From Mauremys mutica (taxonomy: Eukaryota > Chordata > Testudines > Geoemydidae), in contig NC_059079.1 in the NCBI RefSeq assembly GCF_020497125.1, forward strand, positions 8,773,053 to 8,837,052: a DNA stretch of 64,000 nt, read 5' to 3'. Made by a program: the position numbers and the translations under genes. Below the pieces are notes generated by a model. It did no database searches and was not told the DNA's origin. It worked only from the letters and a program-made list of their open reading frames with translations. Positions within the stretch are counted from its first letter, which is position 1. Every line of letters starts with the position of its first letter. Positions 1 through 9,900 of the stretch are shown here, in pieces.

Positions 1-39
1 AGACATTGTCATTCACATTCTCAAGCTCGTTGAGGAGTT

Positions 40-690
40 AGTTTGAAAGATAAGCTCCAGAGTGCTTGCATATTTGTCATGGTACCAGCTGTCAGGACTT
101 TGACAGTCTTATCTCAGCATGCAAGTGCTGGATCAAGCCAACAAGACCATGAAAAAGAAAGTGTCTTTTTGAGCAGTTTAACAATGTGTAGTCAGGAAAG
201 ATACTGTGTAGCATGCATGCCGGATCCCCAGTTCAAGTTCTTCACCTTCAGCTCTGAATTTCACCGAGACAATTCTGGGGTTATCACACATAGGCTAGAG
301 AATATCAGGGAACACCCCCGTCATCTGAGAAGTAATAAAAACCAAATAGAATGTGTCATCAAGCCCACTTGGAAGCTTCATGTGTGAAGAGGTACTTGGA
401 AAAGATCATGACTGAATCGCACGCAACTACATATTCTGCCAAATCTTAGTTTGTGCTCTACCTCACTGAGTGTACTATTCCACACAGAGGAGGCCATGAT
501 GAGTGGCAGGATAATCATGCTAGTTCATTGCCACATCTTGCAAACCTGGCTTTGTCTTACCTTGGAGCTCTTCCCAGCAGCATTCTCTTCAACAGGCTCT
601 TGAGCTACACTGAAGAGGTTACGTCTGAAAACAGATGCCAGCTCTTGCCAGAAAATGCAGAATAGCTTATCTTCTTGAAATGTGATCTGC
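40..690 (+). pseudogene. hAT-superfamily (ZBED-like) transposase relic, C-terminal part
   Basis: Two frames hold a decayed hAT transposase. The first (43-387) contains DPQFKFFTFSSE, which resembles the DPRFKxxxFSSE segment of ZBED-type hAT proteins. The second (453-683) contains LPHLANLALSYLGALPSS, then NRLLSYTEEVTSENR and LLPENAE. These match the hATC dimerisation domain pattern (LA..YL..P.SS...RLFS.....V...R..L.PEN.E..LFL). A TAG at 663-665 interrupts the domain, but the frame continues as LIFLKCDLP. The two halves are in different frames, so there is at least one frameshift between about 388 and 452. The upstream part, with BED finger and first catalytic residues, lies outside the window or is unrecognisable. 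hAT transposases cut and rejoin DNA in the nucleus; this copy cannot. The hAT C-terminal assignment is fairly sure; the subfamily is inferred. Confidence 0.72.
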
Positions 691-2000
691 CCACACTGGA
701 TTTTTAATACTGATAGCTATTTGTAATTCTCCACCAGGTTTGCAGAATGCTTATGTATACTATTTATAAATCAAATCCACAGAAAGTTTCTGGTAACTAG
801 TATTGCATAAACTAAAGCACTTCCCAAGTATTCTCCACTGAATTCCTAGCACTTAAAACTAACCACTATTTTTAATACAAATTGCTGTTCTACTTTTAAC
901 CAAGAAAAACACATTTAGCATACACAGTAAGTAGTGATGTAGAAACTGAATATAACTAAGTTTATTTTTCCACATAAACTCTGAATATTTCCTACGCATT
1001 CTGGGATGCATGTTGCAACCTAGATTTGGATTCCAACTACCGGTACATGGAAAGCATGTAGAAGATTGTTTTTTTTTAAATGTGTGGTCTCTACAATTTT
1101 ACTTGCTTCAAATTTTGATTTAGTAGGCGAGTTATAATGGACTGGTGTGGAAAGCAGGAAAAAAATATTTTTCTACATCATACTGCATCTCAGCCTAGAT
1201 GGATCAGATAGGATAAATAGCTTAAATTTAAGAAGGGAATTGAAGTAAACAGCAATGATTAAATCCATACCCCACCAGATAGGACATCTCAGCTAAGAGC
1301 AGCTGAGACAGCAGTCCACATGCCCATCTTTCCACTCCCTTCACCTTCAGAGGCTAGGGACTGTAGCTTCATTCCCTCCTCCTTTTTCCCCTCTCATTCT
1401 CCTTTCCTTGTTCGGCTTGGAGTGTGAGATAGACAGGGGAAGAGGGTGTCATACAGTGCATCTACATCCAGGGGCTTCTCTTACCCACCATGGAGTTATT
1501 AGATGATGGTGGCGGTCCAGGACTGGTGACAGTCTCTTGTACAGGTGGAGAGAGGAAGGCAGTGATTCCCAACCAGGGTAGCCCTTACAGGCTTCCTGTT
1601 TCAATCCCACCCTTCCCACTCAAACTAGTAGCTGGATCTCCTATGATGCCAGGGACTTGGCTAGTTAATTTTGGGGTCTGGAGGGAATTATTTTTTATGC
1701 TTAACCTGGCAAACTGATATGTGGGTTTTTTCCCCACTTTCCACCCAGAAGACCCCTTTGTTTTGTTTTTTGAGAAGGTGTTAAATTACAATTGTCGCAA
1801 TGTTAGAAAGTTTCAGGGTAGCTGGCAGGTTAGAAAGATTCCATCTGAGTAGCTAGTGGGCTGCTTGGCAGTGGCCCTGGGCACTACCATGGCATGGTGA
1901 GGGGTATGCCTCTATGTCTGGAGCAGCTTTGGACTCCATCTCTGTCATCTCGTGTTTCCTACCCCAGTATAGAACCAGGGAGGGGGTGAGACTCTGCTCT
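691..2000. other. Unassigned AT-rich sequence
   Basis: No gene, hairpin or terminal repeat pair was recognised. The first 700 bases could include the 3' flank of the hAT relic. Short C/T-rich patches occur near 1370-1410. The frame at 1490-1717 has no recognisable protein features. Confidence 0.4.
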
Positions 2001-2280
2001 GGTCTACACTGGAGGGGGGGGGGAAATCGATCTAAGTTACACACCTTCAGCTACATAAATAACATAGCTGAAGTCGACATATTTAGATTGACTTACCGTG
2101 GTGAGTCGACTGCTGCTGCTCCCCCATTGACTCTGCTTGCACCTCTCACAGTGCTGGAGTACTGAAGTCAACGGGAGAGGGCTCAGGGGTTGATTTATCG
2201 CATCTAGGCTAGATGTGATAAATCAATCCCCGCTGGATCAATTGCTGCCCGCCAATCCGGTGGGTAGTGTAGACATACCC
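2001..2280. mobile_element. PIF/Harbinger-type MITE
   Basis: The left end starts GGTCTACACT and the right end finishes AGTGTAGACATACCC, whose complement gives GTCTACACT, the same terminal motif as the 4.9 kb Harbinger element downstream. TCT precedes the left end (1998-2000) and follows the right end (2281-2283), consistent with a 3-bp target duplication. Near the right end, 2191-2229 is an imperfect hairpin around TTGATTTATC and GATAAATCAA. There is no coding capacity, so it would depend on a transposase in trans. The family is inferred from the termini. Confidence 0.7.
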
Positions 2281-2283
2281 TCT

Positions 2284-3329
2284 GGCTTCCAGTCAGGGTC
2301 CCTTGGCAGGCCTGAGGGTATAAAGGAGACATGGCCTTCTCACTCACCCTCGGGTTTACATGAGGGGTCATTGGGGCCAGCTAAACAGCAGCACTGGAAA
2401 AAACCTGCTGGGTAGTTGGGGGTGATTTACCCACTTATTTATCGCTACATAAAGTTAAACAAAGAATTTCTGTGTCTCTTTGTTTCTGTGCCCACATGAA
2501 GACACTCCAGAGGGAGTTCTCAGAAAAGAACTGCTTTGCAGACAGTGAATACTGACTGTGTGGCATTTCCATCCAACAGGGGAACTTTACTCTGATACAT
2601 GCCAGGTGAGTGTTGATCCTTAAATGAAGAGTTGTGTTTTAATGTGCAGTGTTTTGAGATTCAAAAAACAAACAAACAAGACTTTGAATAATTCAGATCA
2701 TTCATAGCTCTTCTCATTATCAGGTTGAATATTGCCAAGAAAGAGTCAAACAGTCCGCTCTATGATTTCAAAGTAGTAGTCCCCAGGCATGAATTTAAAA
2801 GAGGTTTTATTAATACAAACAAATCCTGGCTAATACAAACAAACAGTTAACCAATAACCCAAAGGACCTGGTTCTCATGCTATTTCTCAATAAGCAAGGC
2901 CAACACACAGATCTTTTCTATGTTTGTGATTAAAGCAATTTTTGTCACATTCAGTCTTAGTCTCCAGTCACTTTGCAGTGCTCTGCAGGACATGTTTACT
3001 AATATTAAAATGAACACATTTATTCAGAACACCCTGTTCTCTGGAAAAAAAAACAACATGAAAAATCATGCATTTATAAACACCTCACCACAGCAGAATT
3101 ATAGTGGATAGTCAAAAAATTACTATTCATTACATGCACACACACACACACACACACACATGCAAGGATGTAGCCAGTCTGATGACAGTCTGTGGCAGGA
3201 ACAGGCTCATCTACACCCACTAAGGTAAAAAACCAGATCTCCTGGGGGCAAAATCAAATGCAAAGTAAACAGATTCTTGCAGCCAGAGTTCCAAAGATAT
3301 GCTTCCTTAGGCTGAGGTGAATGAGGCTA
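2284..3329. other. Unassigned sequence between two Harbinger elements
   Basis: AT-rich sequence with a short CA microsatellite near its right end. No coding or repeat family could be assigned. The ORF at 2920-3111 starts at a real ATG-like position but its product is low complexity and matches nothing recognised. Confidence 0.35.
3137..3160. repeat. (CA)12 microsatellite
   Basis: Twelve uninterrupted CA units are read directly. It is potentially length-polymorphic. Confidence 0.97.
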
Positions 3330-3623
3330 GGGGTACGTCTACACTACAAGACTATTTCGAATCTACTTAATTTGAATTTGTGGAATCGACCTTATGAAGT
3401 CGAATTTGTGTATCCACACTAAATACACTAATTCGACTGTCTGAGTCCACAGTAACGGGGCCAGCGTTGACTTTGGAAGCGGTGCACTGTGGGAAGCTAT
3501 CCCACAGTTCCTGCACTCCCCGCTGCCCATTGGAATGCTGGGTAGAGCCCCCAATGCCTGCTGGGGGAAAAACTGTGTCGAGGGTGGTTTTGGGTAACTG
3601 TCATCATTCAACCGTCAATCACG

Positions 3624-3655
3624 CCCTCCCTCCCTCCCTCCCTCCCTCCCTCCCT
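3624..3655. repeat. (CCCT)n microsatellite inside the Harbinger 5' region
   Basis: About eight CCCT/CTCC units are read directly, about 90 bases upstream of the transposase ATG candidate at 3747. It may mark a polypyrimidine promoter segment of the transposase gene or be a later expansion. Confidence 0.9.
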
Positions 3656-3746
3656 GAAAGCGCCTGTGGGCAATCTGTTCGTGCACTTTTCTGCTCAGTG
3701 ACAGCGCGGGCGCCACAGCACTTTGAGCACGGATCCCGCTGCAGTT

Positions 3747-4150
3747 ATGGCCGTTGTCAACTCCTCGCACCTTATCGTCCACCTCTTCCACAGTCAGCTG
3801 CTGAGAAATAGGGCTACTTTTCAATGGTGCTGTGAGCACTGGTGGACCATGGGGGACGTTTTACCAACATCAATGTCGGGTGGCCAGGCAAAGTTCATGA
3901 CGTGCTTGTTTTCAGGAACTCTGGTCTGTTTAGACGCCTGCAGGAAGGTAGTTTCTTCCCGGACCACAAAATAAGTCTTGGGGATGTGCAGATGCCTATA
4001 GTGATCGTCGGGGACCCAGCCTACCCGCTAATGCCCTGGCTCGTGAAGCTCTGTGCAGGCGCCTGGCACAGCGACAAGGAACTCTTCAAGTACCAGCGAG
4101 CAGTGAGCAGCGTGACCTGTGACTGTTCAGTTTCTTTACAGAGAAGCTGA
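3747..4150 (+). pseudogene. Harbinger (HARBI1-like) transposase, internally deleted and mutated
   Basis: The ATG at 3747 opens MAVVNSSHLIVHLFHSQLLR, which looks like an N-terminus. It runs almost directly into the DDE region, so the usual middle (helix-turn-helix part and first catalytic Asp, normally in a DGTH motif) is missing. The DDE part is in another frame: YFSMVL, an in-frame TGA at 3833-3835, then ALVDHGGRFTNINVGWPGK, VHDVLVFRNSGLF and IVGDPAYPLMPWL. The second catalytic Asp (GDPAYP) is kept. After ELFKYQ, where RLSRARMVVENAFGRLK-like sequence with the catalytic Glu is expected, the frame passes to unrelated residues and stops at 4150. Family members are roughly 350-400 residues, so most is gone. 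The protein would be a nuclear cut-and-paste transposase. Identification is by motif; the deletion is inferred from the missing blocks. Confidence 0.85.
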
Positions 4151-4246
4151 AGCTGCCCCTGTTTCTTTACCAAGTTACTGTTGACTAGCATCTGCAGTTA
4201 CATACCCCGCCCACCCCGCTTCCCCAACTTCCAACACACGTATAAA

Positions 4247-4252
4247 AATAAA
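4247..4252 (+). terminator. AATAAA polyadenylation signal for the transposase unit
   Basis: An exact AATAAA lies about 100 bases past the end of the transposase frame and faces the minus-strand gene. Position fits a 3' UTR; use is inferred. Confidence 0.55.
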
Positions 4253-4813
4253 ATACATGTTCCACTGTAACTTTACAAAGGTTTCTTTATTGATGACTTT
4301 GCGTTACAGGGTTGAAACTGGGACACGGACTGTGCTGGGTAGGGTGTGCGGTGATGTAAAGACCGCCTGTAAACTCGAGGAATGACAGGCTCCTGCTCCC
4401 AGAGCGGTCTGCAGTGCCGGACTGGATGTTTCAACGGATCCTGCCATCCCTCCTTTTTGGGACTCTGTGTGCGTGGGCTATGTGGCCTTTTGGCGGGGGA
4501 GGACGGATATAGATTCCTCTGCTGCGTGGCTCTGTGGTCCAGGACAGGGACCGTTGCATGAGATTTGTAACCCCCCTCCCCCGCTACAAAGTCACGTACC
4601 CCCCCACCCACACAGAACCTGCAAACCACCTCCCATACCGACCAGGGTGCGTACTGACTGCAGTGTGTGTGTGACCTGCTGCTGATCCTGCCCCCATGTC
4701 TGTACCCTAGTAAAGGTGATTGTCCTGTCAAATTACCAACCCCCTTCCCCCCCTTCAAACACAGTCTCCTCTAAAAGAACATGACGGAAAAAGTAATTAA
4801 CAGAAAAGTATTT

Positions 4814-4819
4814 TTTATT
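4814..4819 (-). terminator. AATAAA polyadenylation signal for the Myb-like gene
   Basis: TTTATT on + reads AATAAA on -, about 80 bases downstream of the stop codon at 4901-4899. It fits the minus-strand gene's 3' UTR. Confidence 0.55.
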
Positions 4820-5435
4820 ATCAACTAGACAGTTAGGGGATGAAACTGGGATGGGGGCTTGGGTGAGGCGGGAAGGAAAGGACTTCTCAAAAATTAGGCT
4901 ATGAGAGCTTTTCGGTACTTGAGCACTCTGCTGGGGTGCAGTGACAGTTTACACGGCCTCTGGCGCCCCTCCTTCTGGTTATTTTGGGTGAGGGGGGTAT
5001 GGGACTTTGTGGCGGGGGAGGGCGGTTGCAGATACACTGCAGGGGGGCTCTGTCCTCCTGCCTGAGGTCCTGCAGAACATGCACAAGGCGCAGGAGCATG
5101 TCCGTTTGCTCCCTCATTAGTCCAAGCAGCGTTTGAGTTGACTGCTTGTCTTCCTCACGCCACCTCTCCTCCCGTTCGCTGTGTGAGCGCTGGTACAGAG
5201 AGAGGGTCTCCCTCCACTGGCTCTGCTGGTCCGCCTCGTCTCGGGAGCACCCCATAACTTCAGCGAACATCTCATCCCCTGTCTTTTTCTTTCGCCGCCT
5301 AATCTTTGCCAGCCTCTGTGAGGGGGATGCTGTGGCAGGTCTGGAGACAGTCGAAGCTGTGTGATGGGAAAAAGGGAGTGAATTCCTTGCAAAGATAAAT
5401 TTTGGCGAACAATGAACACAGTGTAGTCTGTCTCT

Positions 5436-6445
5436 GTGAATTCTGGGTTGAGATCCCAGTGCCTGATGGGGCAAACACCATTTTCGCGGGTGGTTCTGGG
5501 TAAATGTCGTCAGTCATCCCTTCCTCCGGGAAAGCTACAGCAGACAATCATTTCAAGCCCGTTTTCCCTGGATTGCCCTGGCAGATGCCACAGCGTGGAA
5601 ACCATGGAGCCTATTTTGCCTTTTGTGCCTGTCACCGTATGTGTACTAGATGCCACTGACAGAGGCGGTCCAGCAGCGCTACACAGCAGCATGCTTTTGC
5701 ATGATAGCAGAGATGGTTACCAGCCATACTGTACTATCTACCATACCATAAATTGGTAATAAGATGGGCATGGTTACCAGTCCTTTTGCACTGCACCATT
5801 TGCTGCTGTCATAAGTGCCCCTGGCTGCTCTTCGCCAGGGGCGCAAAAGCCAAAATTGGGAATGACTCCCTGAGTCAATCCCTCCTTTTTGGTATGTAAA
5901 AATAGAATCAGTCCTGCCTAGTATATGGGCAAGTGTACTAGAGAACCACTGTATCAGAGAACCAGAGAGCACAGCTTCTCTGTGTCAGATCCTGCATAGA
6001 TTATGAGCTGAATGCTATTCACAGGGGGTGCTCCTGCAACAACCCCACCTGTTCATTCCATTCTTCCCCAGCCTTCCTGGGCTACCATAGCATTGTCCTC
6101 CCACTTGTGTGATGAAGTAATAAAGAATGCAGGAATAAGACACAGTGCCTTGTTAGTGAGAAATGAGTGGAAGGCAGCCTCCAGTTGCTATGATAGTCCA
6201 GATAGGACATTCAGGAGTGTGGAGGAGAGGAGCCCAGCATCCTGCTGCTAGTCCAGGGGCAATTGAATCTTTTCTTTACACATGAAGGGTGGGGGCTGAT
6301 GAAGCTCAGCCCCCTGTTGCTATGATGAGGACAGTTACCAGCCATACTGCACCATCTACCAGGAAAAATTAGGGCCAGGCGCCCTTGATCGACCTCACAG
6401 ATGCTAGTACGCATGGTTACCAGTCCTTTTGCACTGCCCCATGTG
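5436..6445 (+). repeat. Internal duplications in the Harbinger Myb-gene intron
   Basis: Two levels of repetition are visible. First, 5440-5530 resembles 3520-3620: both carry GTGCCTGATGGGG/AATGCCTGCTGGGG, then GGGTGGTTYTGGGTAA and a CATC/TCATC stretch, as if the transposase leader had been copied into the intron. An ATG follows at 5604 (MEPILPFVPVTV), an N-terminus-like position. Second, TTACCAGCCATACTG occurs near 5716 and 6334, and GCATGGTTACCAGTCC near 5768 and 6411. Translated on +, these give YQPYCTIY and GYQSFCTAP in both copies. Whether this is a second damaged gene or non-coding duplication cannot be settled by eye. Confidence 0.6.
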
Positions 6446-6924
6446 CCAATAGGCTGATGATGACGATGGATATCAGTCTTATTGTACCATCAGCCATCCA
6501 TAGCGTGGGGGGAGTGAGGATGTCGGTGTTCAGTGCTGCACCATCGCATCTATCTTCAGCATTCAGTAAAGATACGGTGACATGTAAAAGAGTCAACAGA
6601 GGATTGTTTTCCCTTTCACTTCTGGGGGTGGGGGGGGGTGCGTAAATTGCCGAGCTATGCCCTGACCCACCGCGGACACTGTGTTTGACCCTAGAAGCAT
6701 TTGGAGCTCAGCCAAGAATGCAAATGCTTTTCGGAGACAGCAGGAACTGTGGGATACCTTGCGTCCTCAGTCCCCCCTCCCTCCATGAGCGTCCATTTGA
6801 TTCTTTGGCTTTCCGTTACGCTCGTCACGCAGCAGCGTGCTGAGTCTCTGCTATGCCGTCTGTCCGGAGTTTTTTGAAAAATACTCTGGACCAGGCGTAA
6901 CATTACAGTAATTCCCCTAATTAG

Positions 6925-7272
6925 ATGCAGGAGTCTCCGAGTGAGATCACCCTGAGGACGGTCACTGAAGGAGATAGAGAGCGCATGCTGCGTGAAAGCC
7001 AGCACAAACCAGGGGCCTATGCAGCCGTGCTCGGGGAGGCAATGCTCCCTGAGTACCTCATGAAAGCCTCGCGCGGAAAAGTGTGCTGCCACGGAGCACC
7101 CAATAAGGCAGCTCTCCCCAGGAACCTCCTCCGGAGGCTTTTCGATTACCTCCAGGAGAGCTTTGTGGAGATCTCCCAGGAGGATTTCTGTTCTATCCCC
7201 ATATATAGAGAGACCTCCTTTTCACATACTTCAGATTCCTGTTATATTAAGAATAAAAGTTTACATGGTTAA
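6925..7272 (+). CDS. Unidentified 115-residue reading frame nested antisense in the Myb-gene intron
   Basis: An ATG-started frame (MQESPSEITLRTVTEGDRER) runs 115 codons without a stop. It is charged and predicted helical, with KPGAYAAVLGEAMLPEYLMK, then LPRNLLRRLFDYLQESFVEI. The end is AT-rich and covers an AATAAA at 7252-7257, just past exon 1 of the minus-strand gene. Its composition is less repetitive than that of the surrounding shadow frames. I do not recognise a family. It could be a third, Harbinger-carried gene, the C-terminal exon of a + strand gene beginning near 5604, or chance. The opposite-strand frame over 6691-7092 is probably its shadow. Existence as a real gene is inferred from length, start and coding-like composition only. 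Confidence 0.4.
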   Translation: MQESPSEITLRTVTEGDRERMLRESQHKPGAYAAVLGEAMLPEYLMKASRGKVCCHGAPNKAALPRNLLRRLFDYLQESFVEISQEDFCSIPIYRETSFSHTSDSCYIKNKSLHG

Positions 7273-8197
7273 AGCACTTACCGAGTGATCCTTCCCCTGA
7301 TTCAGGGTCCGGGTTAACGGCCGGGGAGGGTTGGTAGGGGATCTCTGTGACGGTGATGAAGAGATCCTGGCTGTCGGGGAAACCAGAGTTGTAAGCGCTG
7401 TCGCCTGCCTCGTCCTCCACAAACCCTTCCTCATCTTCCCCATCCGCGAACATCGCCGAGGAACTGGCCGTTGACACTGTCCCATCGTCAGAGTCCATGG
7501 TCGCTGGTGGGGCAGTGGTGGCAGGCTCCGTAGCGTCCGTTTGCCGCTTTGATTTTTTGGTAGCCTTGTCTGGGGTCCTTGATTTTCACGCGGCGCTGCG
7601 TTGCATCCCGGCTGTATCCTCTGTCTCTCATGGCTTTGGAGACCTTCTCGTAGGTCTTTGCATTCCGTTTTTTGGAGCGCAGCTCCGAAAGCACAGACTC
7701 CTCGCCCCACACACCGATCAGATCCAAGAGTTCCCGGTCAGTCTATGCTGCGTCCCTCTTTCTATTCAGAGATTACATGAACTCCTCTGCTGGAGAGCTC
7801 TGCATCGCTGCCGGTGCTGCTGAGCTCGCCCCGATGTCCAACCACGAAATGAGATTCTAACTGTCCAGACAGGAAAAGGAATTCAAATTTTCCCGGGACT
7901 TTTCCTGTGTGGCTGGTCAGAGCATCCAAGCTCGGACTGCTGTCCAGAGCGTCAACAGAGTGGTGCAGTGTGGGATAGCTCCCGGAGCTAGTAAGTTCGA
8001 TTTGCATCCACACCTAGCCTAATTCGACATAGCCATGTCGAATTTAGCGCTACTCCCCTCGTCGGGGTGGAGTACCGAATTCGAACTAAAGAGCCCTCTA
8101 GGTCGAATTAAACGGCTTCCTAGTGTGGACGGTTGAGCGGTTAATTCGAATTAACGCTGCTAAATTCGATTTAAAGTCCTAGTGTAGACCAGGCCTA

Positions 8198-9897
8198 GGA
8201 TTTCAACCAGTGTTTAAACATAAATTAGGGGGCTCCCTCCTGCTAATCTTACTGTCTTCTCTGATTCTGTGTCTTGCCGAATCTGTTCCTTGTTTCAATG
8301 TTATGCTCAAATAAGTAACTGCCTAAATCTCTCCTTTCTCCTCCCTATTGATTCTTATGCAGAGGCCTCATGTAAATTCCTATGCACCATTTAAGCCCCA
8401 TTTGAGTGTCAAGTATGACTCCAGTGGAGTGTTGGGCTATTCACCTGCACACAGATGAATTTTGCCCTTACTGGACAAACATCTCCAATTGATCCCCCTC
8501 CTATTCACTCTCAGGGCTGAGTTCCACCACATCCCTGGAGTGAAAGCAGACACTGTTTTGGTAATGCCCTGGCACCCAGAGCATGGGGTCCACTACAACC
8601 ATCACAAATTAGCAAGAAGTATTCATAGAGCTACAAATTTGACACTAGGTAATGCTAGCAATCTGTACCTTGATTCCCTTTGCTTCTACATCCTAGTTTT
8701 AAACACTCATCAATTTTCTATTGCCCAAAGGGCAAAAATGTCTCTGTTCTAATTAAGACAAGCTATCTAGAACATATTTACATAGAACCTAAGAATTTAG
8801 CTATTTTAATTAATGGGCTTGATGAAGAGAGCTCTAAATTATCAGATTACCACTAGATGCAAATCTGTTTTCTGATTGTCAAATAGAGGAAAGAGCTGTC
8901 TGCTTGGAAAAAAAAATTCATATTAATATAAGTGAAAGTGGATTTTTATTTATTTATTTATTTATTTGTGAAAGAGACAAGAGAATTTATGCCATAGCTG
9001 AGTAGTAAATGCTCTTTGCTGACTGACTTCTAGATTTAGGAAGAATTTTTGAAGAATTGCCACATGTAATTAAGGGTAATCTTTCTGATTCAATCCACAA
9101 AGGACTGTCTGAGGAGGATGATGTTATACATGGGTTCCTCTCTAGACACCTGGTGAGAAACTGATAGTAAAATTATTTTTTATGAGCCATGTGAAGAATT
9201 TCCAGGACAGATTGAGGCCAAGAGTAGGCTGCCAGATAATTTGGGCTTGCTGTTGCCTTGTCTCTTCCAATATTATGAGAATCATGGGCCAAAGAGAGCA
9301 AACACATGAGGAATTTCAGCTATGACTTAGAATAAGGCTCTGCTACAATTATTTCCCTGTCCTGAAAACATGAATGCTCTCTAGATATTGAGATAGACTA
9401 TGGTGGAGACCCCTATTTTTCTAAAATAGATAGGACAGTCATAGGTGAGACACACTTGTGGGTACGTACACTCCTCATCTGAATATCCAAACACAGTGGA
9501 CTGAATCCAATATGCATAGATGGGAGTGAATCTAGAAAAGACCTCCACAGATTCCATAAATATTCTAGGGCTTCTTATAACTCCTTACAGTTTTAGAAAG
9601 CAATTTGCATGGAAGAATCTATTTTGATCTGTAAGAACCTCCTGTGGATAAACTCTCTGAAAGAACAAAGGAAATGAGTGTTGCTCCCCTCCCTAAACAT
9701 TGGTGGAAATGGCCCCAGCTGAAAGCATCAAGTTAATTGGTACAATCTAGGATGAGAGCCCCAAATGGCATCAAAATTGTTTTAATGTCCTAACTACTAA
9801 ATTAAAATTTTTAAAATAGCACCAAAGATTATTTAGCTAATCCAGCTGCTCATGTGAAATGAATATTTTGACACCTCTATTTTCCAAGACTTATTAT
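8198..9897. other. Unassigned sequence with a short (ATTT)n run
   Basis: AT-rich, with (TTTA)6 at 8944-8967. Around 8400-8460 is ACTCCAGTGGAGT-type sequence common in old amniote repeats. The frame at 8462-8752 matches nothing recognised. Confidence 0.4.
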
Positions 9898-9900
9898 TTA

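Larger units (their letters stand above)
4899..7805 (-). pseudogene. Harbinger Myb/SANT-like DNA-binding protein, two exons, inactivated
   Basis: Exon 1 runs from an ATG at 7805 to a donor at 7281-7280 (CTCG|GTAAGTGC). Exon 2 begins at 5356 after a pyrimidine-rich tract and CACAG (acceptor AG 5358-5357) and ends at the stop 4901-4899. Exon 1 ends after base 1 of a codon and exon 2 opens with bases 2 and 3, so the phases match. Exon 1 encodes a Myb/SANT (trihelix-like) domain: ELLDLIGVWGEESVLSELRS, KRNAKTYEKVSKAM, then QRRVKIKDPRQGYQKIKAANG. An acidic linker and PDSQDLFITVTEIPYQPSP follow. Exon 2 gives IRRRKKKTGDEMF, a basic segment and possible nuclear signal, then a charged helix rich in REERW/LREQTDMLLRLVHVLQDL. 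Damage: TAA at 7775-7773 in the leader, TAG at 7745-7743 where the first Trp of the domain is expected, and a frameshift near 7500-7545 with apparent loss of the domain's C-terminal CxFYxxLxxxLG segment. Such proteins help Harbinger transposases enter the nucleus and bind element ends. Confidence 0.85.
3330..8194. mobile_element. Long PIF/Harbinger DNA transposon (4.9 kb, inactivated)
   Basis: The left terminus GGGTACGTCTACACTA pairs with the right terminus, whose complement reads GCCTGGTCTACACTA. CTA occurs immediately outside both ends (3327-3329 and 8195-8197), the 3-bp duplication expected for this superfamily. Both subterminal regions (3355-3440 and 7990-8180) are rich in AATTCGA and TCGAATT motifs, plausible transposase or Myb-protein binding sites. 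Inside are the two genes typical of animal Harbinger elements in convergent order: a transposase relic on + (3747-4150) and a two-exon Myb/SANT-like gene on - (7805 to 4899). Polyadenylation signals face each other near 4247 and 4819. The intron of the minus gene holds unexplained + strand coding-like sequence. Stops, a frameshift and deletions make the element non-autonomous. Superfamily assignment is strong. Confidence 0.9.

Noticed and set aside
2001..2280. Possible CRISPR-like or regulatory hairpin at 2191-2229
   Set aside because: It is a single hairpin inside a MITE, without a repeat-spacer array; the organism is a vertebrate.
4273..4758. 161-residue minus-strand frame between the Harbinger genes
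   Set aside because: It covers the facing 3' UTRs and polyA region, and has a Pro/His/Arg-biased product typical of a chance frame.
6691..7092. 133-residue minus-strand frame inside the Harbinger intron
   Set aside because: It overlaps the + strand frame at 6925-7272, and its product looks less ordered; it is probably the shadow of that frame.
7199..7212. TATATAGAG as a promoter TATA box
   Set aside because: It lies inside the 6925-7272 frame, with no supported transcript start downstream; AT-rich matches are frequent by chance.
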